Shown here: in pieces, positions 9,923 through 21,456 of the stretch
Numbering within the stretch: the stretch's first letter is position 1
Layout of the letters: each line of letters starts with the position of its first letter
Assembly: GCA_015501055.1 (NCBI GenBank)
Contig: JADNYV010000512.1
Coordinates: 1 to 24,557 of the forward strand
Reading direction: 5' to 3'
From: Mucidula mucida
Lineage: Eukaryota > Basidiomycota > Agaricomycetes > Agaricales > Physalacriaceae
DNA: 24,557 nt
Made by a program: the position numbers and the translations under genes
Notes under the pieces: model-generated
Database searches by the model: none
Told to the model about the DNA's origin: nothing
The model's input: the letters and a program-made list of their open reading frames with translations, nothing else

Positions 9923-10429
9923 GACGTGAAATGGCGGTGGCAAAGGCAGCGCTGTCGATCCGTATGCGCTGTGCTTTCCAATTGGAGGGATATCAACATG
10001 TTCGAGAGACGGGGACTTGCGCATTCGAAGAAAGCAAGCCCTAAAAAGACGAAAATAAACACTAGGAAAACGCACTTTTCGCCTGGAATCCAAGCCTGGC
10101 CGGCGAGGCCATCCACGCTGCTCTACTGGCATGAGTCCGTTTGTCGCGTCTTGAGGTCTAGGACAGGAGCGCTGTTGTGAACTGTGGAGCCGTGGAAGGT
10201 GCCGACGCGTCGTAACTGCAAAGAATCGATCTTGAAGATGGCGGACATGATGGGATGAAGCAAAGCGTCCACTTGACCGATTGATCGACGTCTCCTTCCT
10301 CCAGCCATCACGTCGCGACACGCTGTCACCCTTCTCGTGTTCCAAACTCGGCTCCTCTTGACGTCTGTTGACTTTCGTGGATCCTGTCTTTGACACTGTT
10401 CTCGGTGACCGCGGCGCTGCTCTTCCTCT

Positions 10430-10800
10430 TGGATTTCTGTGCTCGAATCTGGAGAAAGTGAGCTGGATCACGCTCAACGAAACTGTTCCAAAAATAATGA
10501 AAAACTTTGCGACTCCTTCTCGCTGTTCTGAGTCCTGTTCTCGACGAATTGAGAATCTACGAGTATTGAAACTGTTAGTACTCCACGACAAGACAACTCG
10601 GATAAGTGTACATGCCTTGGGGCCTTTTCGACGTTCTGACCACGAATCTGGACGAATTGAGCGCCTGTGAGTGCTTCTGAAGTTCGAAACGTCAACACTC
10701 TGGCAGTCTATACGTGTCCTATTCGCTGCCACGACAGCGTATCGCCTTGAGGACGATCTCGGCGAATTGAACGCCTGTCCTAACAATCGCATGCACTCCT
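10430..10800 (-). repeat. Four diverged repeats of about 105 nt, unit 1
   Basis: Minus-strand cores read AQFVQIRGQNVEK (near 10650), SQFVENRTQNSEK (near 10545), AHFLQIRAQKSKRK (near 10440) and VQFAEIVLKAIRCRG (near 10755), spaced about 105 nt apart. On the plus strand they share CTGGACGAATTGAGCGCCTG-like sequence. Stops and frame changes separate some copies. The unit 2 counterpart is about 22504-22880, with about 9 extra bases near 22858. Confidence 0.5.
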
Positions 10801-11095
10801 AGATTCGACGCGCGTGCTTACCTCGTCAACCCAATCCCGCAATTCTGTAAGACCATACGAACATTCAGCAGATGCTAGGACACGGAGACAAACGCGCCGA
10901 CACGATAGAAATCAAGCAGACGAGAGGACGACTCGAGACGAGCGGACGACTCATTTCTGTTGGTGACGGTAGGAGGGAAAGTAGAGTGGGGTACATTCTG
11001 ACAGTCGCCACGTACAGTCGAATCCAGGTCCCCGCCGGAGGAGTATTCCCGTGTGTAAGCGTTCTTCTGGGCGCTCGATCGTTGCCTTGACTAAC

Positions 11096-11735
11096 GGTCA
11101 ATCGAGATTTTTATATAACAATCTTCTTGTGGCGCACCAGAGGTAAGTTCTCTTTCTCTATCGAATAGAAATCCGAATTCATGTTGATTTCTCGTTTGCA
11201 TAGACATCGAATTCGAGCTGTTCAAGCGCGAATGCAAAAGTCGAGGTACGCAGTGCCGTCATTCTGCAATATTCGTCGCATCATTTACTAAGGCCGCCCC
11301 GGATACTACCTCTTTGTATTTTTGTGCTACGCGACTCTGTATCGTACATAGCACTATGATATGTATCTCGTTTCAGTGATAATGGCAGTCCGTATCGAAC
11401 GACACCACGGGAGCGCGAATATGGAATTCCGCCACACAGAGAGATATGTTTGTCATGACATCCACTTCTGATAACGCCGGGCCCAGACGACCGCCTCATG
11501 AATCAAACTCTAATCACGACGAGGTATAAAGGCCACCAAAGTATTCGTCAATCTCATTATCCTCCTTTCCTTCTTGCCGTTATGCTGTTATTATGTCCGT
11601 CTGTGACGGCCGTGTCTGTGCTGTAAGTGAGTGTTTCTTTAAGACACTCGTGCCGTCGTCTGAATTGTTTATCTTTAGAGCGTTGAGTGACTAGAACCGG
11701 CGTCAAGATTATTTCCTCGGTCTCAGTACAATATC
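11096..11735. other. Divergence island, unit 1 allele
   Basis: Sequence here is only partly alignable to 23184-23800, whereas both flanks match nearly base for base. The left edge is sharp after GCCTTGACTAACG and the right edge is near CTCCTACTTGACTCGCAAG. Conserved patches inside are the TATA box, the pyrimidine tract, the following ATG and GCCACACAGAG. Confidence 0.85.
11525..11581 (+). promoter_or_regulatory. TATA box and pyrimidine tract, unit 1
   Basis: TATAAAGG (11525) is followed by CT-rich sequence (CCTCCTTTCCTTCTTGCCG) and ATG at 11582. The element is conserved between units inside an otherwise diverged segment, as expected of a working core promoter. Confidence 0.5.
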
Positions 11736-11871
11736 TCCTACTTGACTCGCAAGCTTCAGTGCTACGAGTCGAAGGGAGCACGGTGCGTAGCAGTGACTCG
11801 CGCCATTTCAGCTAACAAAACTGTTTAGCGTGTCCGTGTGTGCTGGGGCAAACATCACGGTGCGAGTATGA
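11582..11871 (+). pseudogene. Unit 1 counterpart of the 44-residue model
   Basis: The ATG (11582), the second intron (11783-11828: GTGCGT donor, AGCTAAC branch, TTTAG acceptor) and the last exon (11829-11871) are all present. The first exon differs (MLLLCPSVTAVSV), and no acceptor I can see joins it in frame to the conserved second exon. Read through, it meets a stop soon after the GTAAGT donor at 11623. It may be inactive, or have a different first intron. Confidence 0.25.
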
Positions 11872-12371
11872 TGCTCGTACTGCCCAAACGGGGACTGCGC
11901 GAGCCAGGTATGGTATGCCGGGCTCACTACCCGAACCGACCTTGCGCGCAGTTGGTGTTTAGCCTGGTAGTCTGCCCGCCCTCCTTGGAGCAGCGAAATC
12001 AGCACCCGAGACTCCTTTTTTTGAATTCTAGCGCGAGAGATTCAACGCTGCACTCGCCAGCCCCGTCCCTGGGTAACGGACCTCTTTCGGTTTGAATCTC
12101 GGCCGAGAAGCCCAACCGCCTTAGCAGGGCACTTTGACGGTACCACCTCGAGCTAAAAACGCGCTTTAGCGAGAGGTGCCTGTGCAATCAGTGGACTTGA
12201 CTCTCGCTTAGACTTTTACAGTAAATAGCAGCCGTACTTGCCGTGTACTAGTCAAATAATCCATTGATTTCGTCAAAGAAGCGCTCTTCCTCCACCGAAG
12301 AGGTACCATCAAAAGCTTCAAGGCGCCTCTCCCTCCAACCCACGAGCACGATCCCCCGGCCCGCCCGAGCA
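11872..12371 (+). promoter_or_regulatory. STE12 upstream region
   Basis: Near-identical before copy 2 and before the 24439 start. A further intron-like segment (GTATGG donor at about 11908, CAG acceptor at about 11951) suggests some transcript crosses it. The last 110 bp before the ATG are C/T-rich and stop-free in the STE12 frame but contain no in-frame ATG. I cannot place a TATA box. Confidence 0.4.
12139..12180. promoter_or_regulatory. Imperfect palindrome upstream of STE12
   Basis: GGTACCACCTCGAGCTAAA pairs imperfectly with TTTAGCGAGAGGTGCC around an AACGCGC centre, about 190-235 bp before the STE12 ATG. The third copy (24205-24247) keeps both CTAAA/TTTAG arms with small changes near CTCGAG/CTACGACG. 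It could be an operator-like site or a 5' UTR hairpin; function is unknown. Confidence 0.4.
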
Positions 12372-15097
12372 ATGCACAGTGCCATGCCTCACCAGCAGCA
12401 GCTACGGCAAGCTCTCCCTCCACCCACCGTCCCCACAGCACATCCCTCACACCGCCCGCCCCAGGCAGCCCATGCCATGCTGCCACCACCCAGCAGCACA
12501 GGCGATCGACCTATACGCGATCGACGCCCGGCCTCAGCGCCCTTGACAGCGCAGGAGACGGACCGCCTCGCCCATCTCGACAGGCTCAAGTTCTTTCTCG
12601 CTACCGCGCCGAGCGGCTGGGAGAAGAACGCTGCTCGTCGTCGTCGTACACCCGGACCCCGCCAATCCCGCGCTTAACCGATTTCTGCTGCCGACGCAGG
12701 AGTTTGTGACGTGTGTTGTGGAATGGGCTCTATCACATTACGGGCACGGATATCGTCCGCGCGCTTATTTTTCGGTGCGTAGAGGGCTCTTGAGGCTATT
12801 CCTTGGCTGACGACACGCAGATTCGAGGCTTTTGGTCGTCCAGTGAGGAATATGAAAAAGTTTGAAGAGGGGGTGTTCAGCGACCTACGCAATCTCAAGC
12901 CTGGTGTCGATGCGTGCTTGGAGGAGCCAAAAGTGCGTTTTCTTTCCGTCGCTAATGCAGAATCTAACGATAATACAGTCGCCATTTCTCGACTTGCTAT
13001 TCAAATACCAGTGTATCCGAACCCAAAAGAAACAAAAAGTGTTCTACTGGTGCGTCTCTCCTCCCTAATCATTCCATCTCTCACCGTGATATCAGGTTCT
13101 CCGTACCCCACGACCGCCTCTTCCTCGATGCCCTCGAGCGCGATCTCAAGCGCGAAAAAATGGGCATGGAGCCCACGACGGTCATCACTGGGGAGCCGGC
13201 CATGTCGTTCACTTACGACAAGAAACGCAGTCTCTACGAGCAGTTTACCGGATCAAAGTCATCCTCCGGTCGCCACGCATCCTCTCGTAGCAAGTCGAGC
13301 TCCGAAGGCGAACTGGAGTGGAACGTGCGACGGCTCGAAGAAGAGGGTATGCTCGGTGGACCCGACGATTCGAGCGATGACGATGCCGCCGCCCCGCGCC
13401 CAGCAGTCTCCTTTTTTCTCGATGTTTTCGCTGTTTGAAGGTAGCCCGACGTACAAGCAGCGAAGGAAAAGGCCAACCACGGGCCGTCGTCGTTGGGCCT
13501 TGAAGAGCGCGGACGAACGGGATATCCGAACGAAAGCAGCCCGGATGACCCGATGACGGGAGTCCAGGTCAAGCGAGAAAGCATCAGCGCTGCCGACATG
13601 TTTATTAAGCAGGCCCGCGGCGAGCTGGGACAGCCACTTGCTCCCTCTGCCTCTTCGTTGCCCAAAGTCGATATGCGCGATGTCGGCGTGTACGTCGAAG
13701 GCCGACTCGTCAGTGGTGGCGCGCCGAATCTCGCGGCTGCGTATCCGCCGAGCTTTGACAACTACGGCCAGTTTGAACAGGTCGCGGATCCTACTGCTGC
13801 GAGCAAGACCAAGGTGTTTGTGTGCCCGCTTTTGAGCTGTGGCCGCATGTTCAAGCGGATGGAGCATCTGAAGCGCCATTTACGGACGCATACAATGGAA
13901 CGGCCGTTTGTATGCGATAAATGTGGCAAGAAGTTTAGCAGGAGCGATAATCTGGGCCAGCATATGCGTGTTCATGGGCGCTCGGAGGCGCAGGGCGATC
14001 AGACGTTTGCGAGTGGGAATGGAGAGTGGACGAATCAGGACTGGGGCGATTGGATCAATAGCGACGAGGAGGGAGACGACCGCGCGCCACCTACAGCGAA
14101 TATTGGCGTTGGACTGGGGATGTATGGTGGTCTGGGTATCGGCATGGGTATGGCTGACAGCACGGGAGAGTGGGCTGCTTCTGCTGCGAGCAATGTACCG
14201 AGCGGGGCGGACTATGGGCTGAATGTGGAGATGTGCGAGGTGGAGATTGCGGGTGATCTGAGAGAGGTGCCGGGTGATGAGGAGGGGCTCGTGACGGAGG
14301 TTTTTGCGAGCGACTATCAATACGCTGCGCCACAAGGTGGGACGAGCGGATATTATGCGTTGCATCCGCAGCAGTGGCCTTCGAGTGCCCCGATTAGCTA
14401 TGGACCGAGGCCGATGTCGTCTGCCGGGACGTCGTCTTCGGGGAGCGGGAGCATGTACGGGGACGACGATGGCGCGTATTTGAGTATGAGCGCGCCGTCG
14501 CATAAGCAGGTGTTTGATCATGCTTCGTTGTATCCTTCTTCTTCTTTGGACGGCGGCCCGGTGAGGAGACATCGGAGTATGACGCCGTCGTTGATAAGGA
14601 ATGGGAGTGGGGATAGTGTTGGGGGAGGAGGGGGGTCGACGAGGAGGCCTGGGACATCTTCTGGAGACAGCAACCTTCCGAGGGGATTCCACCCATACGC
14701 GCATGCGGGGTACTCGTCTACGCACTCGAGTCCGTCGATGTACCCCGTTGGGTTGCCCAGGAGCTCGAGTCGGGCGGGAGTGGAGGAGCAGATGAGGCAG
14801 ATGATGAGGAGTGATTCGGGGGGCAGTGTGGGGGGTGGGAGTAGGCCTGGGAGTGCGTTGAGTTTGTATGGGGGCGGGTATAGGACGGACAGTCCGAGTC
14901 CGTTTGGTGGGGCGGGGGCAGGGGAGGAGAGTCCGGCTGTTTATGCGAGTGAGTTGCCTGGCAGCGGGGGAGGCGCGTTTCATGGGCACGCGCACGCGCA
15001 TGCGGCGACTGTTCCAGGAGGTGGTGGGGTTTATTTTGGAGGAGGAGGGGGGGATGCGTATAATCAGTATGCGCCGCAGCATGTGAGTACGATGTGA
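12372..15097 (+). CDS. STE12: STE12-family transcription factor, copy 2 (whole locus, frame-broken)
   Basis: Four exons: 12372-12774, 12821-12932, 12979-13049 and 13096-15097. All three introns are 46 nt with GTGCGT donors, and CTGAC or CTAAC lies near the acceptors of introns 1 and 2. With the indels set aside, the product would be about 865 residues. It has a Gln/Pro-rich N-terminus, the STE domain from about residue 60 to 215, and acidic/Ser stretches. Two zinc fingers lie at about 440-490 (C-x4-C-x12-H-x3-H, then C-x2-C-x12-H-x3-H, both complete here), followed by a long Gly/Ser/Tyr-rich tail. The STE-plus-C2H2 layout is that of filamentous ascomycete and basidiomycete Ste12-like proteins; yeast Ste12 lacks the fingers. 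ATG 12372 is chosen as the first in-frame ATG after a stop-free but ATG-less stretch. Frame breaks relative to copy 1 are minus 5 near 12637 and minus 2 near 12712 in exon 1, then minus 2 in a GCC run near 13395 and minus 1 in an A run near 13470, leaving a TGA at 13436-13438. Confidence 0.92.
12775..13095 (+). other. Three STE12 introns, copy 2 (12775-12820, 12933-12978, 13050-13095)
   Basis: Same three positions and phases as in copy 1. All are 46 nt with GTGCGT donors. Intron 1 has CTGAC ten bases before its CAG acceptor and intron 2 has CTAACG before ATACAG. A shorter alternative acceptor for intron 2 exists at 12959-12960, but it would put the wrong sequence before the conserved SPFLD block. 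Confidence 0.88.
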
Positions 15098-15457
15098 AGA
15101 CGTGGTTTTTATATATATCCTACTAGTTCTGTTTACTTAATACCTTGTTATTTATTTATGTATGGATATGGTGTTGGTTATTATTTGTAGTAATGAATCT
15201 GTTTTGGAGGTTTGGCAGGGTCTTTTAGTTTTAGTTTTGGTTGGAGGAGTTGAGATGTGACTTTGCACCCAGCGACTGCCGTGCGGGGGTTCGCTTCAAC
15301 CCAATGTTGTATTTTTCCCATAACTGTATGCCCGCATCATTATACTTTGAAAACTAGGTTGCCGGTTCCGGCGCTAAAACCTTGTGAATCAGAATAGTTC
15401 TTTGCAGTAGAACCTATTGTGAATACCAAGAAGAACATCAACTATTTTATCCAACTC

Positions 15458-15511
15458 GCCAATGCTTGCCGACCGAGGGCGGGCAACCCGCCCTTGTTCG
15501 CGCGCATTGGC
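15458..15511. repeat. Nested inverted repeat (hairpin-forming), unit 2
   Basis: Identical counterpart of the 3001-3054 structure, with both arm pairs intact. Confidence 0.75.
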
Positions 15512-17417
15512 TCGTGAAGAGGGGGAGTCAGTTGGCTTGACAGATTGTACACTGACTCGCAAAATGAACGGGATAATGATAAAACACGGCCGGACGCTGG
15601 CCGCGTAGTTTACAACAGTATGCTCACAATTAAAGGTAATAATCAAAGGCAGAACAACAGATCAGCTGATTGGTTCTTGGATATTTCATACACTTTTCAA
15701 AGACACCGGCATGACTACCAATAAGTACTTTTGCGTGGTGGACTGCGTGAATTTCCTCAAGTCAAATGTATCTGATATTGGGCGAGTTTTTCGGCCTGCA
15801 CCGTCGTAGTATAAAAACTCTAAGAATGAAACATCTAGAGCGCGATTAGGTGTGTCGATTGGTATAGGTGGTAAGCTCTTTTGGGTCTTCGTAATTGCTT
15901 ACTGAATCTGATCTCATATTCGCAGCTGTTGGCGCCTTGATAGGTACGTATCATATAGCGCACGCTGGGCAAAGATCGTCGAGTCAGACAGGGACGACGT
16001 TGAGATCTGTAGACCGCCACTTTCAGTAGAAGTCGAGCAGACGAAGCTTGGAACACGTACTGAAGGCGAAGAGTATCAATGCGCCGACGTTCAGGAGTGC
16101 TCGCTGTTGTTTAATGCCGACACTGCGCACAGAATTGAGCAAGTTGAGAGCAGTGAACGGGTGGAGGCGCACCAGCATATCAAGAACAATATCCCCCCAT
16201 CGTCTCCGAGTCCAGGCCAACGAACAAGACGCCATCATGTACGACTAAAAGAAACATTCATCAGTGAGCTTGTCAGAAAGAAGCCTATAGACGTACCGGC
16301 CTGAGTTCAACAGCGAGCAGATGAATAGTAGTCAACAACATGGCGGGAATGACCATGTTTGTACCATCGTTAGATTCCTCCCACCGGTACGAAACCAAAC
16401 GGGATAGCGGCGCGTCGCGAAGACAACGTCAAAAGCAACGTCGTTATATTCCCGAGCGCTGTGAGAGTCGTTAGCGCCAGCCTGACGAAGTAGATAAGAA
16501 GACCGCGTACCATGCTTGTTGGTGGTCTTGCCAGAGAACTGTCAAGTGGGAATACTTTGGGCAATGATCGTCGAGTCAGACGCGGACGACGTTGATCACT
16601 GTAGAGCGCGACTTTCAGTACAGATCGAGCAGACGAAGCTTTGAACACGTACCAAAGGCAAAGAACATTAATGTGACGACGTCCAGGAGTGCTGATCACA
16701 TGAACGGTGTCGACACTGCGCAGAAGAATGAGCAAGTCGAGAGCAGTAAACGGCTGGAGGCGTACCTTTATACCCAGCGTATCGAACAGCCATTTCCCCC
16801 ATCGCGTCGGGAAACAAGGCCATATCACGTAGCTACAACCACGACTACGAACAACTTAACAGTCTTGAAGCGAATTTCCTTTAAAATACGGTGTCGTCTT
16901 GCTCCAGGTCTGTCATCGCGCCCTATAAATCGTATCCTGAGATCGCCGAGTACAGTATGAACGACATTCGAGACAAGGTGTGGACGAGTATGTCGATGCC
17001 TTGAGAATGCGGTCAGTGTAAGTAAAACGAGTCAAACGTCGGACACGTACCGATGATACGCTGCCTTGAACAGCATCTAACAGTCGTTCGGTGTAACAGG
17101 TCATCGTCCCGCTCTGTACAAGATGTAAGTCCAAGGTACCTTCACAGCTTGAGGAGGCGCACCTGCACGTCAAAGAATAATAACCCCGTCGTATCCGAGT
17201 CCAACAAGGCATAGACACGGCTGAGATGCGGTTCCATCACTGAACTCGTCGACAAAAAGCCTGTAGACGTACCAGAGCCGGGAAGCACGGAGCTAGGACA
17301 GATAGTCAGCTCAACGACGTGGTGGGAGTAACCAAAACTCGTACCGTTATCGCCGTCTAATGGCTCTCACTGGCACGAAGCCAAATGGGACCAGGGACGC
17401 GTCGCGAAGACAACGTC

Positions 17418-17884
17418 CTAAACAACGCGGGCAACGTCGGTGACAATCCCGAGGTCTGTCAGATTCGTGAGCGCAGTTTGGAGAGAGAAAATAAGTGCAC
17501 TACGTACTACAGTCTGTAGGCTTGTCGAGAGTGTGGTGAGAGGCGGGAGTGTCGGAGTAAAATGGTTCATGACTACGGCGAATATGATGAGCGGTGAGCG
17601 GTGGTGTAGGATATGTCAAATGGAAGACTTACCTCCCGAGGATGGGCAAGTCGACATCTAAGAAAAAGAATAGCGAGTCAGTAGTGTACATGGTCAGTGT
17701 TAACGACGACGTACCAAACAGCGCGTCGTCCTGCACGGTGATATCCCATTGAAGACGGCCTGTTCATGTTGTCAGCGAGCTCGTCAATGACAAGGAAAGA
17801 AATAGACGTACCAGAGTGCGAGAAAAGACGGTAGATGTCGGCAAAGACGATGATGGTGGGAGGAAGAAACCCGTGTGTCGCCAT
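17418..17884 (-). CDS. Hypothetical 81-residue protein, five exons, copy 2
   Basis: Counterpart of the 4955-5421 model, with exons 17884-17812, 17759-17715, 17657-17633, 17572-17508 and 17455-17418. By eye the exons are identical to copy 1 and the differences fall in introns (for example AGCG to AGTG at about 17698). That fits coding constraint, but the number of differences is too small to be a test. Confidence 0.38.
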
Positions 17885-20112
17885 CAACAAAGTAATTGGT
17901 CACGTTTTAAACGCGTCGCAATGTCCGGCACAGACGATGAGCGAAAGCGTTGTAAACAGCGAGGAGAACGTCAGCGAAGTGATGAGCAAGGTATGTAGGA
18001 GTATATTGAGAAAGAGAACGAGAAGGGAAGGAAAGGGAAGGAAGGGAAGGCGGAATGGTGATTCTGGTTAGAAAGGCCCGCCTTTTAACGTATCCTGCGT
18101 AGAAACGTACATGCAATAAGATGGACATCAAGTCCGTTGATCGGCCGCCGTGACACACGGACATTTTGATGGACGAAGATCTGTGCAGATTCGGGCGCAT
18201 ATTGCGCCGCCACACATTTCGCTTAACGCAGCGTATCCGCCCTGATCATTATAGCACAGAAAGGCCGTCGAAAGGAAGAGTAGAATAATCAAACTTTGAG
18301 ATGTGTAAGACTCCTTCCAAGAAGTAAACCCAAACCACACGAAACTTACCTCTAACTCGTAAACGCACTGTGGAGTGCTTCCCGTTCGTCAAATCAAAGT
18401 TCCAGCACTCAAAACGCTGGAGTTAACATCACATTCTGCCCCTGAGAATCTGATGGGGTCAGTCAGCGGCGTCTGGTCTCGGGGATAGTGAAAACTTACG
18501 GATAGGTGTTTCAGTGCAACGCTTCGCGTTGCTAATTGCATTGCTCTGGGCACGGAGAGGGCAGACCGTAACAATCTAGCAGCATGTGATATCAGTCAGC
18601 GTGAAATGAAGCCCGTCGAAACGCGGAAAAGGTACGAACCTTCTCTGCGTTCTGGTGACACGGCGTGATTGGTCGTTAACATTGAATCCATTTCGTTCAC
18701 GGGTGTTCTGAGGGCTGCGGCCAGTGTATTAAAGGCAGGTTCAGATATGCCAGTCGTCAAATTGAATGAAATGACACCAGAAACGACTTTAACCCAAAAG
18801 TGTCGGAGGGACGGAGGAGGAAGACGACATTTCCCCGCATCCGAGGCAGACGAGATAAGATTATGACACGTCATAGGGTCTAGAAATCCTCGTGTCATCG
18901 ATGTGCAGGGTCCTAAACGCCTCACAGAGCGTCTGACGCGATATCCCGTCCTCGCAGCGCGTTCTCCGCCTCCTCGACCGTCGGAATTTGCCTTACGTAG
19001 TACTATCAAGAGTCTCAGGGTAGGTTCATGTAAGCCAGAGTAACGAGAGAGTGGCAAAGCAGAAAAGCGCGTTAGTGTAACCACTTGGAATTCGGACATG
19101 TGGTGGTTCGAGTTCAAGTGATGCCGATCACTTGGGGCTGCCATGCCCGTATGTAACCATTCAAACACGATCTTTTGCCGCTGATTCCGAGTCGATTGGA
19201 CGTCTGGAACATTGCTACGATGTGGGTTACCCGCGCGTAGAGCGGAGTGAATTCCCACCTGCGAATACGCGAGTTCAACATTGTGACCCGACGGACATCA
19301 TATCCAAGGTGTCATGTACTGGTTACACAAGTTTATTGGGCCCCCTGATCGCGTCATCGAGTGAAGTTTTCGTTGAACGTTTCAGGGATATGTACTTGTC
19401 CGTTAGTGTCAGTAGGTGGGATATGTGCATGTACGTGTTTCTCTCAGACTTTGGGTGTTTACTATAATATAGTCCTATCTCATAATATTCTTTTCAGTGT
19501 ATTTTGGGCTCTGTAGACACTCTCCCTCGAGCTCAATTGGCAATATACGCATTTTAGGTTAAACACAAATACTACATTTCTACACTACAGTACGAGTTTT
19601 GCGTGAATACAGTCTAATTTTGTGCACAAGAAGTAGTGACAAGCATATTTGATTAAGATGTATCTACGACACGGAACTACACGACTACGCATAATGATAT
19701 TCTGCTCTTCATCGCGGCGCCTCACTGTGCCGGCCCTCTCCATCCCAATTCTGTCTCGCTGCATATGCTCTTCCCGTCGAGACGCAGCCATTACCGAGCG
19801 AAAACACCTAGAAGCCACGGCTAGAGAATTGTCGTGGATACGAAACTGCTAAGCGAACGAGTTAGCCCCGAAGATCATCACAATAACAAGACACGAACCC
19901 AGGCCATGCCTAAAATCGCCGTTCTACTATTAAAGTAGAGCAACGCCGTTGGCGAGTACGTCGACAAGCAGAGCTCCGATATGAAAGTTGTCCGGGTGGA
20001 AGTGGCGTGTGTGGCGTCGCGAGTCGTGCTGTCACCGCAGTGAGGAGCTCGCAGGGTGAGCGTAGTTGGCGGTCACGTCGCTGCTCACCGTAATTCAACC
20101 CGAGTTCGGGCT

Positions 20113-21456
20113 CTGTCATTCGTCGTTAGCGTAATAAGTGAAATAGATAGGAATAACGTACCGAGAGGGACACATCACCAAGACGTCCCAATGCGTGCGT
20201 AAATCCGGGCTCCGTCAGATCTGCATCGCGATCAGCGGCCGAGTGTTCAGAGCTGAAGACTGGCCGTGTTAATCCGCGTGGCCGGGCTGCACTGTGGAAC
20301 GGGTACTGGGAAGAGGAGATGGGGGCGACGAGCTCGTAGCACCAGTACCGACAATCCCTGAGATTACGCTGAAAATCAGGCCCTAAAACAACTCGTTAGT
20401 TTGGGAAGCACGTAGGAAGGAATAACGTACGGAAGACAGGTCCGTAACTGATGCGTTCGAAAGCATGCATTCCATGAGATCAAAATCGATATCAACGGTC
20501 AAATGCATCCGACGGCTTGCCGCATAAGGTATGTCCGTCTTGGAATTGGAAGGGCTCCAAGCGAGTCGCAAGGTTGCAGCGTGCGTGTATTCACGGATGG
20601 AGCGAGAGCGAGCTCTAGATGGTATGTGTGAGGTACTAGGTAGCCACGACGGCCAGTGGGATACGGCGTCGAAGAGAAGCGAGTCCAAGTTGAACTGTGG
20701 CGTGCATCTTCGGGGAGAACTCCTACTCGAAGCAGTGAAAGTTGGTGTACGCAACTACAGCGTCAGAGTCGTCGCTGTTAGCTACAACGAACGTGATGTC
20801 GCTCGCCTGGGAGAACAAATTAGTACTGTAATCCAAAAAGACAAATATAATGTACTTGGCCAAGTTGAGTGCCACAACATCCTGATCCATAAGCCCGCCA
20901 GATAAAGATTGCCATCAGCAGCGCATGGTCCCTGGACGACTCGAACTTCTCGAAGATCTGATGCTGGAAAGCGGAGGAACCGTCCAAGGGTGAAAACGGC
21001 GTGTGGCGTAGCGAACCATGTTACCACCGCAGTGAGGAGCTCGCATTGGTAACAGAGGCGTCCCAAAGCGTCCACTCAACCGACGTCCGTGAGATCCGAA
21101 TCGGGATCAATGGCACGAGTTCTCCGTAGGCTCGGCGTACGAGCGTATCTCCGTAGGGGGATTCATTGGATTCTGGGAGAGGGCAGGCCGTCAAGCGAGA
21201 GCGTGGCGACTATCGGGGCAACATTGAGGATGGTAGAAGGTGAGGGCGAGTCCCTATGACGACGACGACATAAGGGTATTCGTTGAGGGAAGGAGACGCA
21301 ACGATCGATGTGTGGCGTAGGGAGGACATTGTTCTCCAAGCGATGACACGCTCGCAAGACCATCGGGCCATTAAGACCGTTGCGTACGCTGTACTGAGCG
21401 TGATAATATCTGTTATAACGATTTAGCGCGTAAATTTAGAGAGCAGAATAACGTAC
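20113..21456 (-). repeat. Array of minus-strand exon-intron modules, unit 2 (shortened)
   Basis: Counterpart of the unit 1 array with introns at 20161-20113, 20430-20383, 20855-20807 and 21456-21410. Two introns and the exons between them are missing through a deletion of about 395 bp at about 21053. The join places the ALGRLCYQ block directly against the CELLTAV block. About 10 bp (CTCGCAGGGT-like) absent from unit 1 near 7580 are present here near 20047, where they complete the CELLTAV motif. Confidence 0.5.

Larger units (their letters stand above)
9400..10430. repeat. Diverged short repeats around GGCCGGCGAGG
   Basis: Three related segments share a C/G-rich core like GCCGGTCCGGCGAGGACAG (about 9588-9605, 9856-9874 and 10094-10111). 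On the minus strand one frame reads LAGPAFFPGK, LAGPAFGPAGK and LAGQAWIPGEK, and the middle one is followed by a GTACGT donor. This looks like another duplicated minus-strand module. Inverted repeats lie at 9679-9697 and 9883-9922. The unit 2 counterpart is about 21474-22504. Confidence 0.45.
1..12474. repeat. Tandem unit 1 (about 12.5 kb, head-to-tail)
   Basis: The whole segment recurs in the same orientation and order in unit 2. Landmarks match at near-constant offset: the STE12 stop at 2641 and 15097, the minus-strand ORF end at 6135 and 18596, and a plus-strand ORF start at 8059 and 20531. The offset is 12456-12472 up to about 8573, then 12065-12083 because unit 2 has a deletion. The junction between units lies inside the 5' coding region of STE12, so unit 1 as windowed starts part-way through exon 1. 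Confidence 0.95.

Noticed and set aside
9785..10792. Minus-strand ORF of 335 codons (unit 2: 21859-22806, 315 codons)
   Set aside because: The length is striking, but the product is Arg/Ser-rich like an off-frame reading, it overlaps repeats that read more naturally in other frames, and four of the five unit differences I could place inside it change the amino acid. That pattern does not suggest selection for this frame.
12264..12371. N-terminal extension of STE12 upstream of ATG 12372
   Set aside because: Stop-free in frame, but with no in-frame ATG (it opens with TTG), so it is more likely 5' UTR.
13880..15082. Minus-strand ORF of 400 codons opposite STE12
   Set aside because: An antisense shadow of the STE12 finger and tail region. 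It is Arg/Pro-rich and follows from the codon usage of the real gene.
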